Assembly (NCBI RefSeq): GCF_900108915.1
Contig: NZ_FNYH01000001.1
Location: forward strand, 248,001-312,000
Source: Allopseudospirillum japonicum
GTDB taxonomy: Bacteria > Pseudomonadota > Gammaproteobacteria > Pseudomonadales > Halomonadaceae
Direction: 5' to 3'
Length of the DNA stretch: 64,000 nucleotides
Below, piece by piece: positions 1 through 8,826 of the stretch (positions are counted from its first letter, which is position 1; each line of letters starts with the position of its first letter). The notes beneath the pieces are model-generated. The model searched no databases. It worked only from the letters and a program-made list of their open reading frames with translations, and was not told the origin of the DNA. A program made the translations under genes and the position numbers.

Positions 1-308
1 AGCATTTGTAGCATCCAACGCCACTGCCGACCTTGTAGCGAGGGTTTAATTTTTAAAGGGGCATGTGTTTGCAATAACCATTTGATTGCCTTCATCGGCA
101 CGCCAGGCGCGGCCCAAGGTGAGGAATAACCAAAAGAAACTTGCCCCGCATTGGCATGGCTGGTTTCCATAGCCGCACTCGATTGACGCTCAACCAAGGT
201 GACTTGATAGCCTCTTTGCTGCAGATACCAAGCAGAGGTCACACCAATCACGCCACCACCTAAAACAAGCACGTGTTGACCTTGTACCGAATGCTGATGT
301 GTTGTCAT
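1..308 (-). CDS. dadA: D-amino acid dehydrogenase DadA, N-terminal part (cut by window edge)
   Basis: About 102 codons are present, running off the left edge, so the gene is partial only because of the window. DadA is a membrane-associated FAD enzyme that oxidises D-amino acids (chiefly D-alanine) to 2-oxo acids and passes electrons to the respiratory chain. Seen: a dinucleotide-binding GGGVIG motif near residue 18, a second conserved stretch with [20 protein letters not shown] around residues 52-71, and KAIKWLL..HAPL after it, all typical of DadA. The ATG at 308 follows an excellent AGGAGG ribosome site. The upstream region is very AT-rich and holds a Lrp-like palindrome, which fits known Lrp control of dad genes. 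Family call is firm; substrate range is inferred. Confidence 0.88.
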   Translation of the reverse strand, partial: MTTHQHSVQGQHVLVLGGGVIGVTSAWYLQQRGYQVTLVERQSSAAMETSHANAGQVSFGYSSPWAAPGVPMKAIKWLLQTHAPLKIKPSLQGRQWRWMLQM

Positions 309-447
309 TGTCGCCTCCTGTGATTTCACTTTTAGACAGAAAACTGCCGGTAGAAAAAACTTAATAGGCATAAGTCTAGATAATTTATAAAGTTTTTTTC
401 ACTTTTTATTAACCTATTATTTGCATAAAAAAATGTTTTTTAATTAT

Positions 448-463
448 TAGATAATTATTTCTA
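448..463. promoter_or_regulatory. Lrp-like palindrome upstream of dadA
   Basis: TAGATAATTATTTCTA reads as an imperfect palindrome with TAGA/TCTA ends and an AT core. It resembles the loose Lrp consensus (YAGHAWATTWTDCTR) but has one extra base. Lrp control of dadAX is known in enterics; assignment here is inference. Confidence 0.3.
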
Positions 464-613
464 CTAATAAAATAACTAACACCAGAAAATGCCTCTTTTT
501 GAATCTTCACCTAGACGTCAAGCGTCATTTAGGTACATTTTGCTATTTGCCAGTGCTTTTACATCTCGATCTAAAAATTGGCGCAATCTTTGCATAATTT
601 AGGTTTACTTGTT

Positions 614-630
614 GCATATCAGGGATATGC
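614..630. promoter_or_regulatory. Operator-like palindrome GCATATC-AGG-GATATGC
   Basis: A perfect 7-bp inverted repeat with a 3-bp centre lies about 200 bp upstream of the TRAP binding-protein gene, just before TATGCT-like promoter sequence near 665. Its size and place suit a repressor or activator site. No regulator gene is adjacent, so the factor is unknown. Confidence 0.35.
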
Positions 631-782
631 AGACCCAAGTGGTTTCGCTCATCTCTAGGTGTGGTATGCTGTAGAACTTTAAGGACTTAAAGCGAGTGTA
701 GACAAACCAAACGCCCAAAGGCTGGTTGCACTTTCTACAAAGTACTTAAATAGCGCGCACTTTCACTCATGGAAGCAAGCAC

Positions 783-809
783 ACCGTCTGGCTGGCGGTC
801 TCTTTTTTT
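783..809 (+). terminator. Possible attenuator before the TRAP binding-protein gene
   Basis: ACCGTC (783-788) can pair with GGCGGT (794-799, one G-T pair) around a TGGCT loop, followed three bases later by seven T residues. It ends about 20 nt before the start codon at 829, so it lies in the leader. A separate upstream hairpin (705-727) could take part in switching. The stem is short, so the call is tentative. Confidence 0.35.
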
Positions 810-828
810 GATCTAGGAGTAGGAACTT

Positions 829-1836
829 ATGTCCGTATTACAACAACCAAAGACGTCCCTAGGTAAAGCCAAAAAATCGACCCTAATAAGCGCCCTACTT
901 GCGGCAAGTTTGGGTTTGGGCGCAGCACAAGCAAGCGCACAAGAGTTTGTCACTATAGGTACAGGTGGGGTCACAGGCGTTTATTACCCAACTGGGGGCG
1001 CTATTTGCCGCTTGTTGAATAAAGGCAAGAAAGAACATGGTATCCGTTGTTCAGTGGAATCGACTGGCGGTTCTGCGTACAACATTAATACCATACGTGC
1101 TGGTGAGTTAGATCTTGGGGTTGCCCAATCAGATGTACACTACAACGCTTACTATGGTAAAGAGCAGTTTGCTGATGCTGGTGAATTTAAAGAACTACGT
1201 TCAGTGTTCTCCATGCACCCTGAAGCCTTTACCGTAGTTGCACGCAAAGATGCCAATGCCACTGAGTTCGATCAGTTAGAAGGTAAGCGCGTGAATGTAG
1301 GCAACCCAGGTTCTGGTCAGCGCGCGACCATTGAAGTCCTCTTAGCAGCAAAAAATAAATCAACTGAAGTCTATTCCCTAGCGGCTGAGCTAAAAGCTTC
1401 GGAAATGTCTAGTGCTTTGTGTGACAACAAAATTGATGCCATGGTCTATGTTGTTGGTCACCCAAGCGGTTCTATCAAAGAAGCGACCACCTCTTGTGAT
1501 AGTACCCTAGTGAATGTCAGTGGCGAGGTCGTTGATAAACTGGTTGCTGAGTTCCCTTACTATCGTAAAGCGACGATTCCAGGCGGCACTTACGCAGGGA
1601 ACCCAGAAGATGTCCACACCTTCGGGGTTGGTGCCACTATTGTCACTTCAGCAAATGCTTCCGAAAAAGTGATCTATGAGCTTGTTAAGGCGGTCTTTGA
1701 AGACTTTGATACCTTTAAGCGCTTGCACCCAGCTTTCGCACAACTGAAAAAAGAAGAAATGGTCTCCGCCAGCTTAACCGCACCTTTACACCCAGGTGCC
1801 GAGAAGTACTATCGTGAAGCCGGCTTAATTAAGTAA
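829..1836 (+). CDS. TAXI-family TRAP transporter substrate-binding protein
   Basis: A 335-residue periplasmic binding protein that captures a solute and delivers it to the TRAP permease encoded next. Seen: a positively charged N-terminus, hydrophobic core and AQASAQE-type cleavage region near residue 38 (signal peptide), then the TAXI hallmark IGTGGVTGVYYPTGGAIC and the STGGSAYNINTIRAGE.DLGVAQSD segment. TAXI proteins in other species take up small acidic solutes such as glutamate or 2-oxo acids, but the ligand cannot be read here. The ATG has a GGAG site 9 nt upstream. A strong hairpin follows the gene, which would let the binding protein be made in excess over the permease. Confidence 0.9.
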   Translation: MSVLQQPKTSLGKAKKSTLISALLAASLGLGAAQASAQEFVTIGTGGVTGVYYPTGGAICRLLNKGKKEHGIRCSVESTGGSAYNINTIRAGELDLGVAQSDVHYNAYYGKEQFADAGEFKELRSVFSMHPEAFTVVARKDANATEFDQLEGKRVNVGNPGSGQRATIEVLLAAKNKSTEVYSLAAELKASEMSSALCDNKIDAMVYVVGHPSGSIKEATTSCDSTLVNVSGEVVDKLVAEFPYYRKATIPGGTYAGNPEDVHTFGVGATIVTSANASEKVIYELVKAVFEDFDTFKRLHPAFAQLKKEEMVSASLTAPLHPGAEKYYREAGLIK

Positions 1837-1864
1837 AATCTTCTTTGCGGAAAGCCGCGTTTTT

Positions 1865-1913
1865 AAGGGCTGTCTATTAGGCTGCGTAAGCGACTAAAGA
1901 CAGTCCTTTTTTA
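1865..1913 (+). terminator. Hairpin terminator between binding protein and permease
   Basis: AAGGGCTGTCTATTAG pairs with CTAAAGACAGTCCTT across a short loop and ends in a run of T residues. It sits inside the TRAP locus and probably works as a partial terminator that sets the ratio of the two proteins. Confidence 0.7.
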
Positions 1914-2055
1914 TTGATTCTCGTCGTCAACAGCTGCTAGCGCCTGTGATTCCCTTTATACTTAACTACTTTAGCGACCTAGAGAAGTCGTCTGCTCACA
2001 AAGGATATGACAGATGTAAAACCTGATAAATTTTATCACCTAAGGGTAATACACT

Positions 2056-4647
2056 ATGGATAATAATAAAGACAATCCCTCAAACACAGACTTGCAGGAT
2101 GAATTGCAACAAATGCTGCAAGCGGATAGTGGCGCACGCTCTCCGGCTGGTTGGTCAGGCAAACTCCTGTTTTTGGTTCCTTTAATTTGGTCCCTCTTTC
2201 AGCTTTGGTATGCGTCACCTTTTTCTTTGTTAAATTCGACTAAAGCACGTGCTATTCACTTGATGTTTGCCGTCTTTCTTGCCTTCACTGCTTATCCCGC
2301 ATTTAAACGCTCCCCACAGCAATATATTCCTTGGCAAGATTGGCTATTTGCACTGTTAGGCGCTTTTAGTGCCGGTTATTTGTTTTTATTCTACGAAGGC
2401 CTCGCCATGCGTCCTGGGAATCCCACGGATTATGATTTGATCTTCGCGGGCATTGGTTTGGTGCTACTTCTAGAAGCGACAAGACGCGCCCTAGGCCCTC
2501 CTTTAATGATAGTGGCTAGCGTCTTTTTAACCTATACCCTCTTTGGGCCTTATTTTCCTGATGTGATTGCACACCAAGGCGCAAGTCTACAAAAGTTGCT
2601 GACGCACCAATGGCTCACCACAGAAGGGGTTTTCGGGGTTGCGGTGAGTGTTTCAGCAAGCTTTGTTTTCTTATTTGTTCTTTTTGGTGCCTTGCTAGAA
2701 AAAGCAGGTGCAGGCAATTACTTTATTCAGGTGGCCTTTTCTATGTTGGGTCATATGCGCGGTGGCCCTGCCAAAGCCGCGGTTGTGGCTTCTGGATTAT
2801 CCGGCATTATCTCGGGTTCCTCGATTGCCAATGTGGTCACAACAGGTACTTTTACCATTCCATTAATGAAACGCGTCGGTTTTCCTGGTACGAAAGCCGG
2901 TGCCGTAGAAGTCGCCTCCTCAACCAATGGTCAACTCACCCCACCGATCATGGGTGCTGCCGCCTTTTTGATGGTTGAGTATGTGGGTATTTCTTACCTA
3001 GAAGTGATCAAGCACGCGATCTTACCTGCTTTAATTTCTTACATTGCCTTAATTTACATCGTCCACCTCGAAGCAGTTAAAGCTGGTATGCAAGGTCTAC
3101 CGCGTAAGCAAGCTTCTTCTTGGACACGTACCTTATTTAGCTTTTTAACCACCTTTATTATCCTTGGTGTCCTGACTTTGGTGGTTTACTACGGTATTGG
3201 TTGGAGTAAAGCTTATCTAGGGAGTGCCGCTTTACCTGTGATTATGCTGGTCTTGTTAGCAACCTATATTGGTTTAGTCGCTTATGCGTGTCATTTCCCC
3301 GCCTTAGCCATGGATGACCCAGAGCGTCCCCTTGATGAACTTCCCCCTTTAGGCCCCACCGTTAAATCCGGTTTGTATTACCTATTGCCGGTTGTCGTGC
3401 TGGTATGGTGTTTAACTGTGGAGCGTTTCTCACCTGGCTTATCCGCATTTTGGGCCACGGTATTTATGATTTTTATTGTGCTCACACAACGCCCCTTACT
3501 TGCTTACTTCCGTGCACAGGCGCAAGGACACACCCTAGGCAACACTTGGCAACACAGTCTACGCCAAGGTGTGTTAGAGCTTATCGAAGGCCTAGTAACA
3601 GGTGCGCGCAATATGATTGGCATCGGGGTCGCAACAGCGGCTGCAGGGATTGTCGTAGGGACAGTGACACTCACTGGGATTGGCCTTGTGATGACAGAGT
3701 TCGTCGAATACATTTCCGGCGGTAGTGTACTGACGATGCTAATTATGACGGCCATTATCAGCCTGATCCTTGGTATGGGCCTACCAACTACCGCCAATTA
3801 TATTGTCGTTTCTACGCTGATGGCGCCTGTAATTGTCAATTTAGGCGCTGAAAATGGTTTGATCGTTCCTTTAATCGCAGTTCACTTATTTGTGTTTTAC
3901 TTTGGCATTTTGGCTGATGATACCCCACCGGTAGGCCTAGCTGCGTTTGCTGCAGCGGCGATTGCCAAAGCTGATCCTATTAGAACGGGTGTGCAGGGTT
4001 TTACTTATGATATACGAACTGCCATCTTGCCTTTTATGTTTATCTACAACACTAATCTTTTGTTGATCGATATTCATAGTCTATGGGAATTAGGCTTAAC
4101 CATTTTAGGGGCTGTCAGCGCCATGCTGATTTTCGCCGCAGCGACCCAAGGTTACTGGTTAGTAAAAAATCGCTGGTGGGAAACGCTGGCTTTACTTCTA
4201 ATCGCCTTCACCTTATTTCGCCCTGGTTTTTGGTGGGATGACATTTATCCACCCCTCAACCAAATCAGCGCACAACAAATTTACCAAGCCGCTGAACAAA
4301 TCCCCGAAGGTCAACCTTTGCGTATGCTTGTAGAAGGTGAAAATATTGATGGTGATCTTGTCAGTAAGCATATTTTGCTACCTTTAGAAGGCACGGGAAG
4401 CGGCGAACAGCGTCTTGCACAAGCGGGGCTTAATCTGTATTTCGAAGGCGCACAAGTTAAAGTAGAAAGTGTGGAATTTAGCAGTCCTGCGGCAAATTTA
4501 GGCATCGACTTTGATTGGGAAATTCTATACTTGGAAGAAGAAAGCCAACGGCCAGCAAAGGAATGGATGATGTTACCCGCCTTTATGCTATTAGCTTTAT
4601 TGGCTTGGTTACAAAGTCGTCGCTTATTAGCGAACCGCCCATCCTAA
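2056..4647 (+). CDS. TRAP transporter fused permease, 4TM/12TM type, with DUF3394 tail
   Basis: An 863-residue inner-membrane protein joining the small (DctQ-like) and large (DctM-like) TRAP subunits in one chain, as is usual for TAXI systems. It uses an ion gradient to import the solute held by the binding protein at 829. Seen: repeated hydrophobic segments across nearly the whole length, the conserved GGPAKAAVVASGLSG and SGSSIANVVTTG stretch around residues 235-270, ASSTNGQLTPPIMGAAAFLM near 285-305, and GMGLPTTANY near 575. The last ~130 residues form the DUF3394 tail with VESVEFSSPAANLGIDFDWEI. It lies 219 bp after the binding-protein gene, across a terminator, and 12 bp before a UspA-like gene. 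Confidence 0.92.
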   Translation: MDNNKDNPSNTDLQDELQQMLQADSGARSPAGWSGKLLFLVPLIWSLFQLWYASPFSLLNSTKARAIHLMFAVFLAFTAYPAFKRSPQQYIPWQDWLFALLGAFSAGYLFLFYEGLAMRPGNPTDYDLIFAGIGLVLLLEATRRALGPPLMIVASVFLTYTLFGPYFPDVIAHQGASLQKLLTHQWLTTEGVFGVAVSVSASFVFLFVLFGALLEKAGAGNYFIQVAFSMLGHMRGGPAKAAVVASGLSGIISGSSIANVVTTGTFTIPLMKRVGFPGTKAGAVEVASSTNGQLTPPIMGAAAFLMVEYVGISYLEVIKHAILPALISYIALIYIVHLEAVKAGMQGLPRKQASSWTRTLFSFLTTFIILGVLTLVVYYGIGWSKAYLGSAALPVIMLVLLATYIGLVAYACHFPALAMDDPERPLDELPPLGPTVKSGLYYLLPVVVLVWCLTVERFSPGLSAFWATVFMIFIVLTQRPLLAYFRAQAQGHTLGNTWQHSLRQGVLELIEGLVTGARNMIGIGVATAAAGIVVGTVTLTGIGLVMTEFVEYISGGSVLTMLIMTAIISLILGMGLPTTANYIVVSTLMAPVIVNLGAENGLIVPLIAVHLFVFYFGILADDTPPVGLAAFAAAAIAKADPIRTGVQGFTYDIRTAILPFMFIYNTNLLLIDIHSLWELGLTILGAVSAMLIFAAATQGYWLVKNRWWETLALLLIAFTLFRPGFWWDDIYPPLNQISAQQIYQAAEQIPEGQPLRMLVEGENIDGDLVSKHILLPLEGTGSGEQRLAQAGLNLYFEGAQVKVESVEFSSPAANLGIDFDWEILYLEEESQRPAKEWMMLPAFMLLALLAWLQSRRLLANRPS

Positions 4648-4659
4648 GAAGGTGATCTT

Positions 4660-5100
4660 ATGTTTAAACATATTCTTGTGCCCCTTGATTTAGATGAGCC
4701 AGAATTTGCTGCTTTGACCCTGCACGCAGCCAGTGTACAGGCTCAAGATCAGCAAGCCTGTTTATATCTGCTGAGCGTTTTACCAGGTTTTGGCTCACCT
4801 TTAGTCGCAGGCTACTTCCAGCGTTTTGATTTTGATGCCTTAATTCAAGAAGCCCAGCAAAAGCTGCAAACACTAATAGAAGCGCATTTACCTGCACCCT
4901 TGCAAGCAAAAATCAAACGCCAGTGTGTGGTAGAAGGCACCCCACATAAGGAGATTTTAGCTGCTGCTGCTAAATGGCCTATTGACTTGATTGTCATGTC
5001 TAGCCATAACCAAGATGCTATGGAACGCTTTTTCCTTGGTTCAGTGGCTGCCCGTACTTTGGAACGTGCCCATACGTCTGTGTTGGTGATTCGCCATTAA
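4660..5100 (+). CDS. Universal stress protein (UspA family) linked to the TRAP transporter
   Basis: A 146-residue cytoplasmic Usp-fold protein. Seen: start KHILVPLDLDEPE, and the ATP-site region LIVMSSHNQDAMERFFLGSVAARTLERAHTSVLVI, which matches the G-x2-G-x9-G(S/T) loop only loosely (the usual first glycines are replaced), so nucleotide binding may be weak. It begins 12 bp after the TRAP permease and is clearly in its transcript. In Halomonas the Usp protein TeaD is encoded with a TRAP transporter and modulates it; the same arrangement suggests a similar job here, which is inference. Confidence 0.85.
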   Translation: MFKHILVPLDLDEPEFAALTLHAASVQAQDQQACLYLLSVLPGFGSPLVAGYFQRFDFDALIQEAQQKLQTLIEAHLPAPLQAKIKRQCVVEGTPHKEILAAAAKWPIDLIVMSSHNQDAMERFFLGSVAARTLERAHTSVLVIRH

Positions 5101-5123
5101 AATCAATTCATTCAACTAGGTGC

Positions 5124-5150
5124 TTGAGGCTGCGTGTTGCGCAGCCTCAA
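5124..5150. terminator. Convergent-gene hairpin (usp / ychF)
   Basis: TTGAGGCTGCG (5124-5134) pairs perfectly with CGCAGCCTCAA (5140-5150) around five bases. It lies between the stops of the rightward usp and the leftward ychF. There is no long T-run, so it may act as a transcript-end stabiliser or weak two-way terminator. Confidence 0.6.
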
Positions 5151-5157
5151 AGACTGC

Positions 5158-6249
5158 TTATACGTTGAAACGGAAGTGAATTACATCCCCATCTTGCACC
5201 ACATAATCTTTACCTTCTAAACGCCATTTGCCTGCTTCTTTTGCGCCTTGTTCGCCTTTAAAGTTGACATAATCATCATAGGCAATAACTTCAGCGCGGA
5301 TAAAGCCTTTCTGGAAATCTGTATGAATCACCCCAGCAGCTTCTGGCGCGCTCGCGCCTTGTCTAACCGTCCAAGCACGGACTTCTTTGACGCCAGCAGT
5401 AAAATAAGTTTGCAAGCCAAGTAACTGATAACCAGCACGAATCACGCGATCTAAGCCTGGCTCTTGCATACCTAAATCTTCTAAAAATAGGTTACGTTCT
5501 TCTTCATCAAGCTCGGCAATTTCGGCTTCTAGCTTATTGCATACAGGTACGACAAGCGCGCCTTCTTCGGCGGCAATTTCTTCGACAATACGCAAATAAG
5601 GGTTATTTTCAAAGCCGTCTTCGTTGACATTGGCAATGTACATCGTAGGTTTCAGCGTCAAAAATCCATAACTACGTAAAGACTTTTGTTCTTCTATCGT
5701 TAAACCGGCACTACGTAGAGGCAAACCTTCTTCTAAGTGTGGACGGATTCGCTCTAACACGGCTTTCACAGCAATGGCTTCTTTATCCCCACCTTTCGCA
5801 TTACGTGCAAGCTTTTGAATACCACGCTCTACCGAGTCCAAATCAGCCAAGGCGAGCTCGATATTAATCGTTTCAATATCTGCACGCGGATCAACACGGT
5901 TTGCCACATGGATGACATTATCATTATCAAAACAACGTACAACGTGTGCAATGGCTTGGGTCTCACGAATATTGGCTAAAAATTTATTACCTAAGCCTTC
6001 ACCACGTGATGCCCCCTCTACCAAGCCAGCAATATCGACAAACTCCATTGTCGTTGGCAAAATGCGTTCTGGATTGACAATCTCCGCCAACGCATCTAGA
6101 CGTGGATCCGGCATAGGGACAATCCCTGTATTAGGCTCAATGGTACAAAACGGGAAGTTTTCCGCATCAATACCTGATTTAGTTAATGCATTAAAAAGTG
6201 TCGATTTACCTACATTTGGTAGGCCAACAATCCCACAGTTAAATCCCAT
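5158..6249 (-). CDS. ychF: Ribosome-binding ATPase YchF
   Basis: A 363-residue Obg-family P-loop ATPase, the usual length for YchF. It binds ribosomes and affects the oxidative-stress response in E. coli. Seen: G1 GLPNVGKST near residue 9, [11 protein letters not shown]3 region [18 protein letters not shown] near 68-85, an N-x-x-E motif (NVNE) in place of the GTPase NKxD, which is what makes YchF prefer ATP, and a C-terminal TGS domain ending in the conserved [13 protein letters not shown]. It follows pth by 32 bp on the same strand, the standard pth-ychF order. Confidence 0.97.
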   Translation of the reverse strand: MGFNCGIVGLPNVGKSTLFNALTKSGIDAENFPFCTIEPNTGIVPMPDPRLDALAEIVNPERILPTTMEFVDIAGLVEGASRGEGLGNKFLANIRETQAIAHVVRCFDNDNVIHVANRVDPRADIETINIELALADLDSVERGIQKLARNAKGGDKEAIAVKAVLERIRPHLEEGLPLRSAGLTIEEQKSLRSYGFLTLKPTMYIANVNEDGFENNPYLRIVEEIAAEEGALVVPVCNKLEAEIAELDEEERNLFLEDLGMQEPGLDRVIRAGYQLLGLQTYFTAGVKEVRAWTVRQGASAPEAAGVIHTDFQKGFIRAEVIAYDDYVNFKGEQGAKEAGKWRLEGKDYVVQDGDVIHFRFNV

Positions 6250-6281
6250 GATTTATGATCCTCAAAATGGTCGAAAATTTT

Positions 6282-6875
6282 TTAGCTTTGTGCTTTAAAA
6301 GCATGTAACTGATTCATCGCCTGCGTCCACTGTCCTTTTAATACCCAAGGTAAGGCTTGATGACTGGCGGCTAGCGCTTGCTCAATCAAAGTTTGTTCGC
6401 TAGCAGGCGCCCGTTTGAGTACATGACCTGTCACTTTGTCGCTTGATCCTGGATGTCCAATACCTATACGCAAACGGTAAAAATCTTTTTGGTTGGCTAA
6501 ATGCGCAATAATATCACGTAACCCATTATGACCACCGTGACCACCTGCTTGTTTAAAACGTGCAATTCCAGGCGCAAGGTCTAACTCATCATGCGCAACT
6601 AACAGGCTTGCCAACGGTAGTTTGTAAAACTTCATTAAAGCAGCCACTGCTTGGCCACTACGATTCATAAAGGTAGTAGGATTAAGCAAATGCACTTCTT
6701 GCCCATCTAGGATTATTTTGGCGTATAAACCATAAAAATTCTTATGGGGGCTTAACGAAACACCGCTTTGACGTGCTAAATTTTCAACAAACCAAGCACC
6801 TGCATTATGCCGAGTCGCTGCATACTCAGCTCCGGGATTCCCTAAGCCTATAATGGCTTTAATGGCTACTGACAT
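6282..6875 (-). CDS. pth: Peptidyl-tRNA hydrolase
   Basis: A 197-residue cytosolic enzyme that frees tRNA from prematurely released peptidyl-tRNA. Seen: IGLGNPGAEYAATRHNAG at the N-terminus with the catalytic histidine, NPTTFMNRSG, the HDELDL aspartate and GGHGGHNGLRD, all diagnostic. The frame stays open to 6914, but the ATG at 6875 (MSVAIKAIIGLGNPG) matches the family N-terminus, and the longer form would run into the rplY terminator. It lies between rplY and ychF in the classical gammaproteobacterial order. Confidence 0.96.
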   Translation of the reverse strand: MSVAIKAIIGLGNPGAEYAATRHNAGAWFVENLARQSGVSLSPHKNFYGLYAKIILDGQEVHLLNPTTFMNRSGQAVAALMKFYKLPLASLLVAHDELDLAPGIARFKQAGGHGGHNGLRDIIAHLANQKDFYRLRIGIGHPGSSDKVTGHVLKRAPASEQTLIEQALAASHQALPWVLKGQWTQAMNQLHAFKAQS

Positions 6876-6903
6876 ACCGCACACACCTTTTTGATGAATA
6901 AAC

Positions 6904-6941
6904 AAAAACGCCACTTAGACCTTGCTCGGTTTAAGTGGCGT
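6904..6941 (-). terminator. Rho-independent terminator after rplY
   Basis: On the minus strand ACGCCACTTA pairs with TAAGTGGCGT across a 14-nt loop and runs into TTTTTGTTT. It separates the rplY transcript from pth-ychF. A second small inverted repeat, GATCAAG/CTTGATC, sits just upstream at about 6957-6975. Confidence 0.8.
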
Positions 6942-6993
6942 ATGTACTAGTTTGCTGATCAAGCCGTGCTTGATCTTACAAAATTAGCCTAGA

Positions 6994-7593
6994 TTATTCA
7001 GCTTTTTTACCACGTGGCGAGCTCACGCTCACAACACCTGCATTGTGGTCTTCACCTTGTAGCAAGGCAGCAACTTGCGTGCCTTCTGGCAGGTTCAAGT
7101 CAGAAAGGTGCAAAATCTGACCCGCAGTGATCTCAGCGAGGTCAACTTCTAAATACTCAGGGATGCTACCTGGAGTACCAACCAATTCAACTTCGTTCAA
7201 TAGACGTTGGAGTTTACCGCCTTGTGCTTTCACGCCTACACACTTCTCTTCGTTGATAAAGTGTACAGGGACGTTCACCGTCACTTTGGTGTTTTCGTCA
7301 ACGCGCAAGAAATCTACGTGCAAAGACACTGGCTTGAATGGGTGGCGTTGCAAGTCTTTCATCATCACTTGCTCTTCTACACCATCAATCTTCAACGTCA
7401 ATACGCTGGTGTAAATACGCTCATCAGTTTCTAGTGCACGATAGAATTCGCGCTTATCTAAAGCAATCGGCTGAGGCTGCTTGTCACCACCATAGATAAT
7501 GGCAGGAATATAAACGTTACCACGACGCAGGCGGCGGCTCGCACCTTTCCCCAGGTCTTGTCGTGCTTGAGCTTCAAATACAAATTTAGACAT
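6994..7593 (-). CDS. rplY: 50S ribosomal protein L25 (CTC form)
   Basis: A 199-residue protein that binds 5S rRNA. The length shows the long L25/Ctc type: an N-terminal 5S-binding domain (EAQARQDLGKGASRRLRRGN, near residues 7-26, then PAIIYGG) plus a C-terminal beta domain with PVHFINEEKCVGVKAQGG near 105-120. E. coli L25 is much shorter; the long form is usual in Pseudomonas and its relatives. It lies between prs and pth, with its own terminators on both sides, so it is probably a single-gene transcript. Confidence 0.96.
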   Translation of the reverse strand: MSKFVFEAQARQDLGKGASRRLRRGNVYIPAIIYGGDKQPQPIALDKREFYRALETDERIYTSVLTLKIDGVEEQVMMKDLQRHPFKPVSLHVDFLRVDENTKVTVNVPVHFINEEKCVGVKAQGGKLQRLLNEVELVGTPGSIPEYLEVDLAEITAGQILHLSDLNLPEGTQVAALLQGEDHNAGVVSVSSPRGKKAE

Positions 7594-7612
7594 GATGTTT
7601 CCTCATTTAGGA

Positions 7613-7649
7613 TAAAAAACATCCAGACTCCGCGACCAGATTCTGGATG
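7613..7649 (-). terminator. Rho-independent terminator after prs
   Basis: On the minus strand CATCCAGA pairs with TCTGGATG over a 14-nt loop and is followed by six T residues, immediately downstream of the prs stop codon. Confidence 0.85.
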
Positions 7650-7679
7650 CTATATAGGCTAGCTAGTGCAGCCAAGATA

Positions 7680-8624
7680 TTAGCGGAACATAGCGCTAAT
7701 AGATTCTTCGTTACTGACACGGCGTACCGCCTCAGCTAATAAACCAGAAATCGTCAACTGACGAATTTTATTGCAACGTTTTGCTTCCGCATTCAAAGGA
7801 ATGGTATCTGTAATCACGAGCTCGTCTAACAAAGAGCCACGCAGATTATCTAAAGCCGCACCTGAAAGTACAGGATGGGTTGCATAAGCGACGACGCGTT
7901 TAGCGCCATGTTTTTTCAATGCCTCTGCGGCTTTACACAAGGTTCCTGCAGTATCCACCATATCATCAACCAGCAAACAAGTGCGGTCTTTGACATCACC
8001 AATAATATGCATGACCTGTGCTTGGTTAGCTTGTGGACGGCGCTTATCAATAATAGCTAAATCTGCATCATCTAATTGTTTAGCCACTGCACGCGCACGC
8101 ACGACACCGCCAACGTCTGGCGAGACCACCACGATATTTTCATAGTTTTGGCGCTGAATATCATCCAGCAAAACCGGCGAGCCATAGACATTATCGACAG
8201 GCACGCTAAAGAAGCCTTGAATTTGATCTGCATGCAAGTCCATGGTCATCACACGATCAACGCCCACAGCGGACATCATATCAGCAATCGCTTTTGCAGA
8301 GATGGGCACGCGTGCAGAACGCACTCGACGATCTTGACGCGCATAGCCAAAATAAGGAATCACTGCAGTAATCCGATGTGCAGATGCACGACGCAGTGCA
8401 TCAATCATCAGAATTAATTCCATCAAATTATCATTTGTGGGCGCGCAAGTTGATTGAATCACGAAAACATCCTTACCACGGGCGTTTTCGTTAATTTCTA
8501 CCGCTATTTCACCATCACTGAATTGACCTACAGTCGCATCACCGAGGCGGATATCCAGACATTCAACTACTTTACGGGCAAGCTCAGGGTTGGCATTCCC
8601 AGTAAATACCATCATCTTGGACAC
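7680..8624 (-). CDS. prs: Ribose-phosphate pyrophosphokinase
   Basis: A 314-residue cytosolic enzyme making PRPP from ribose-5-phosphate and ATP, feeding purine, pyrimidine, histidine and NAD synthesis. Seen: [16 protein letters not shown] at the N-terminus, the catalytic-flap and divalent-cation region [14 protein letters not shown] near residues 125-140, and the PRPP-binding loop [13 protein letters not shown] near 217-229. A GTG start at 8624 is preferred over the internal ATGs because AAAGGTGG lies at the right distance and Pseudomonas Prs begins with the same [13 protein letters not shown]. It follows tRNA-Gln on the same strand and supplies the hisG substrate. Confidence 0.97.
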   Translation of the reverse strand: MSKMMVFTGNANPELARKVVECLDIRLGDATVGQFSDGEIAVEINENARGKDVFVIQSTCAPTNDNLMELILMIDALRRASAHRITAVIPYFGYARQDRRVRSARVPISAKAIADMMSAVGVDRVMTMDLHADQIQGFFSVPVDNVYGSPVLLDDIQRQNYENIVVVSPDVGGVVRARAVAKQLDDADLAIIDKRRPQANQAQVMHIIGDVKDRTCLLVDDMVDTAGTLCKAAEALKKHGAKRVVAYATHPVLSGAALDNLRGSLLDELVITDTIPLNAEAKRCNKIRQLTISGLLAEAVRRVSNEESISAMFR

Positions 8625-8693
8625 GCGCAGCCACCTTTAATATTGATTGGGAGGGAACAGAATTCGGCTTTCGGCATTGTTGAAGGCGCTTGT

Positions 8694-8768
8694 TGGCTGG
8701 GGTACCAGGATTCGAACCTGGGAATGTCGGTACCAAAAACCGATGCCTTACCACTTGGCGATACCCCA
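8694..8768 (-). tRNA. tRNA-Gln (anticodon TTG)
   Basis: A 75-nt cloverleaf on the minus strand. The acceptor TGGGGTA (8768-8762) pairs with TACCCCA (8704-8698), then discriminator G and an encoded CCA (8696-8694). The anticodon loop reads TTTTGGT with TTG, and the T arm carries GGTTCGAATCC. The place between ispE and prs is the standard one for this tRNA in gammaproteobacteria. Confidence 0.97.
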
Positions 8769-8826
8769 TCAATGAACAAGCTTTCATCTATAGCACTTAA
8801 TACAAAGCCTGAAGAGTTATCGGTTT

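Larger units (their letters stand above)
309..828. other. 520-bp divergent intergenic region
   Basis: Non-coding space between dadA (leftward) and the TRAP binding protein (rightward). The dadA-proximal part (about 360-480) is extremely AT-rich and contains a 16-bp imperfect palindrome. The right half holds a perfect 7-bp inverted repeat at 614-630, a hairpin at 705-727 and a terminator-like hairpin with a T-run at 783-809. I see no credible small gene. Confidence 0.6.
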
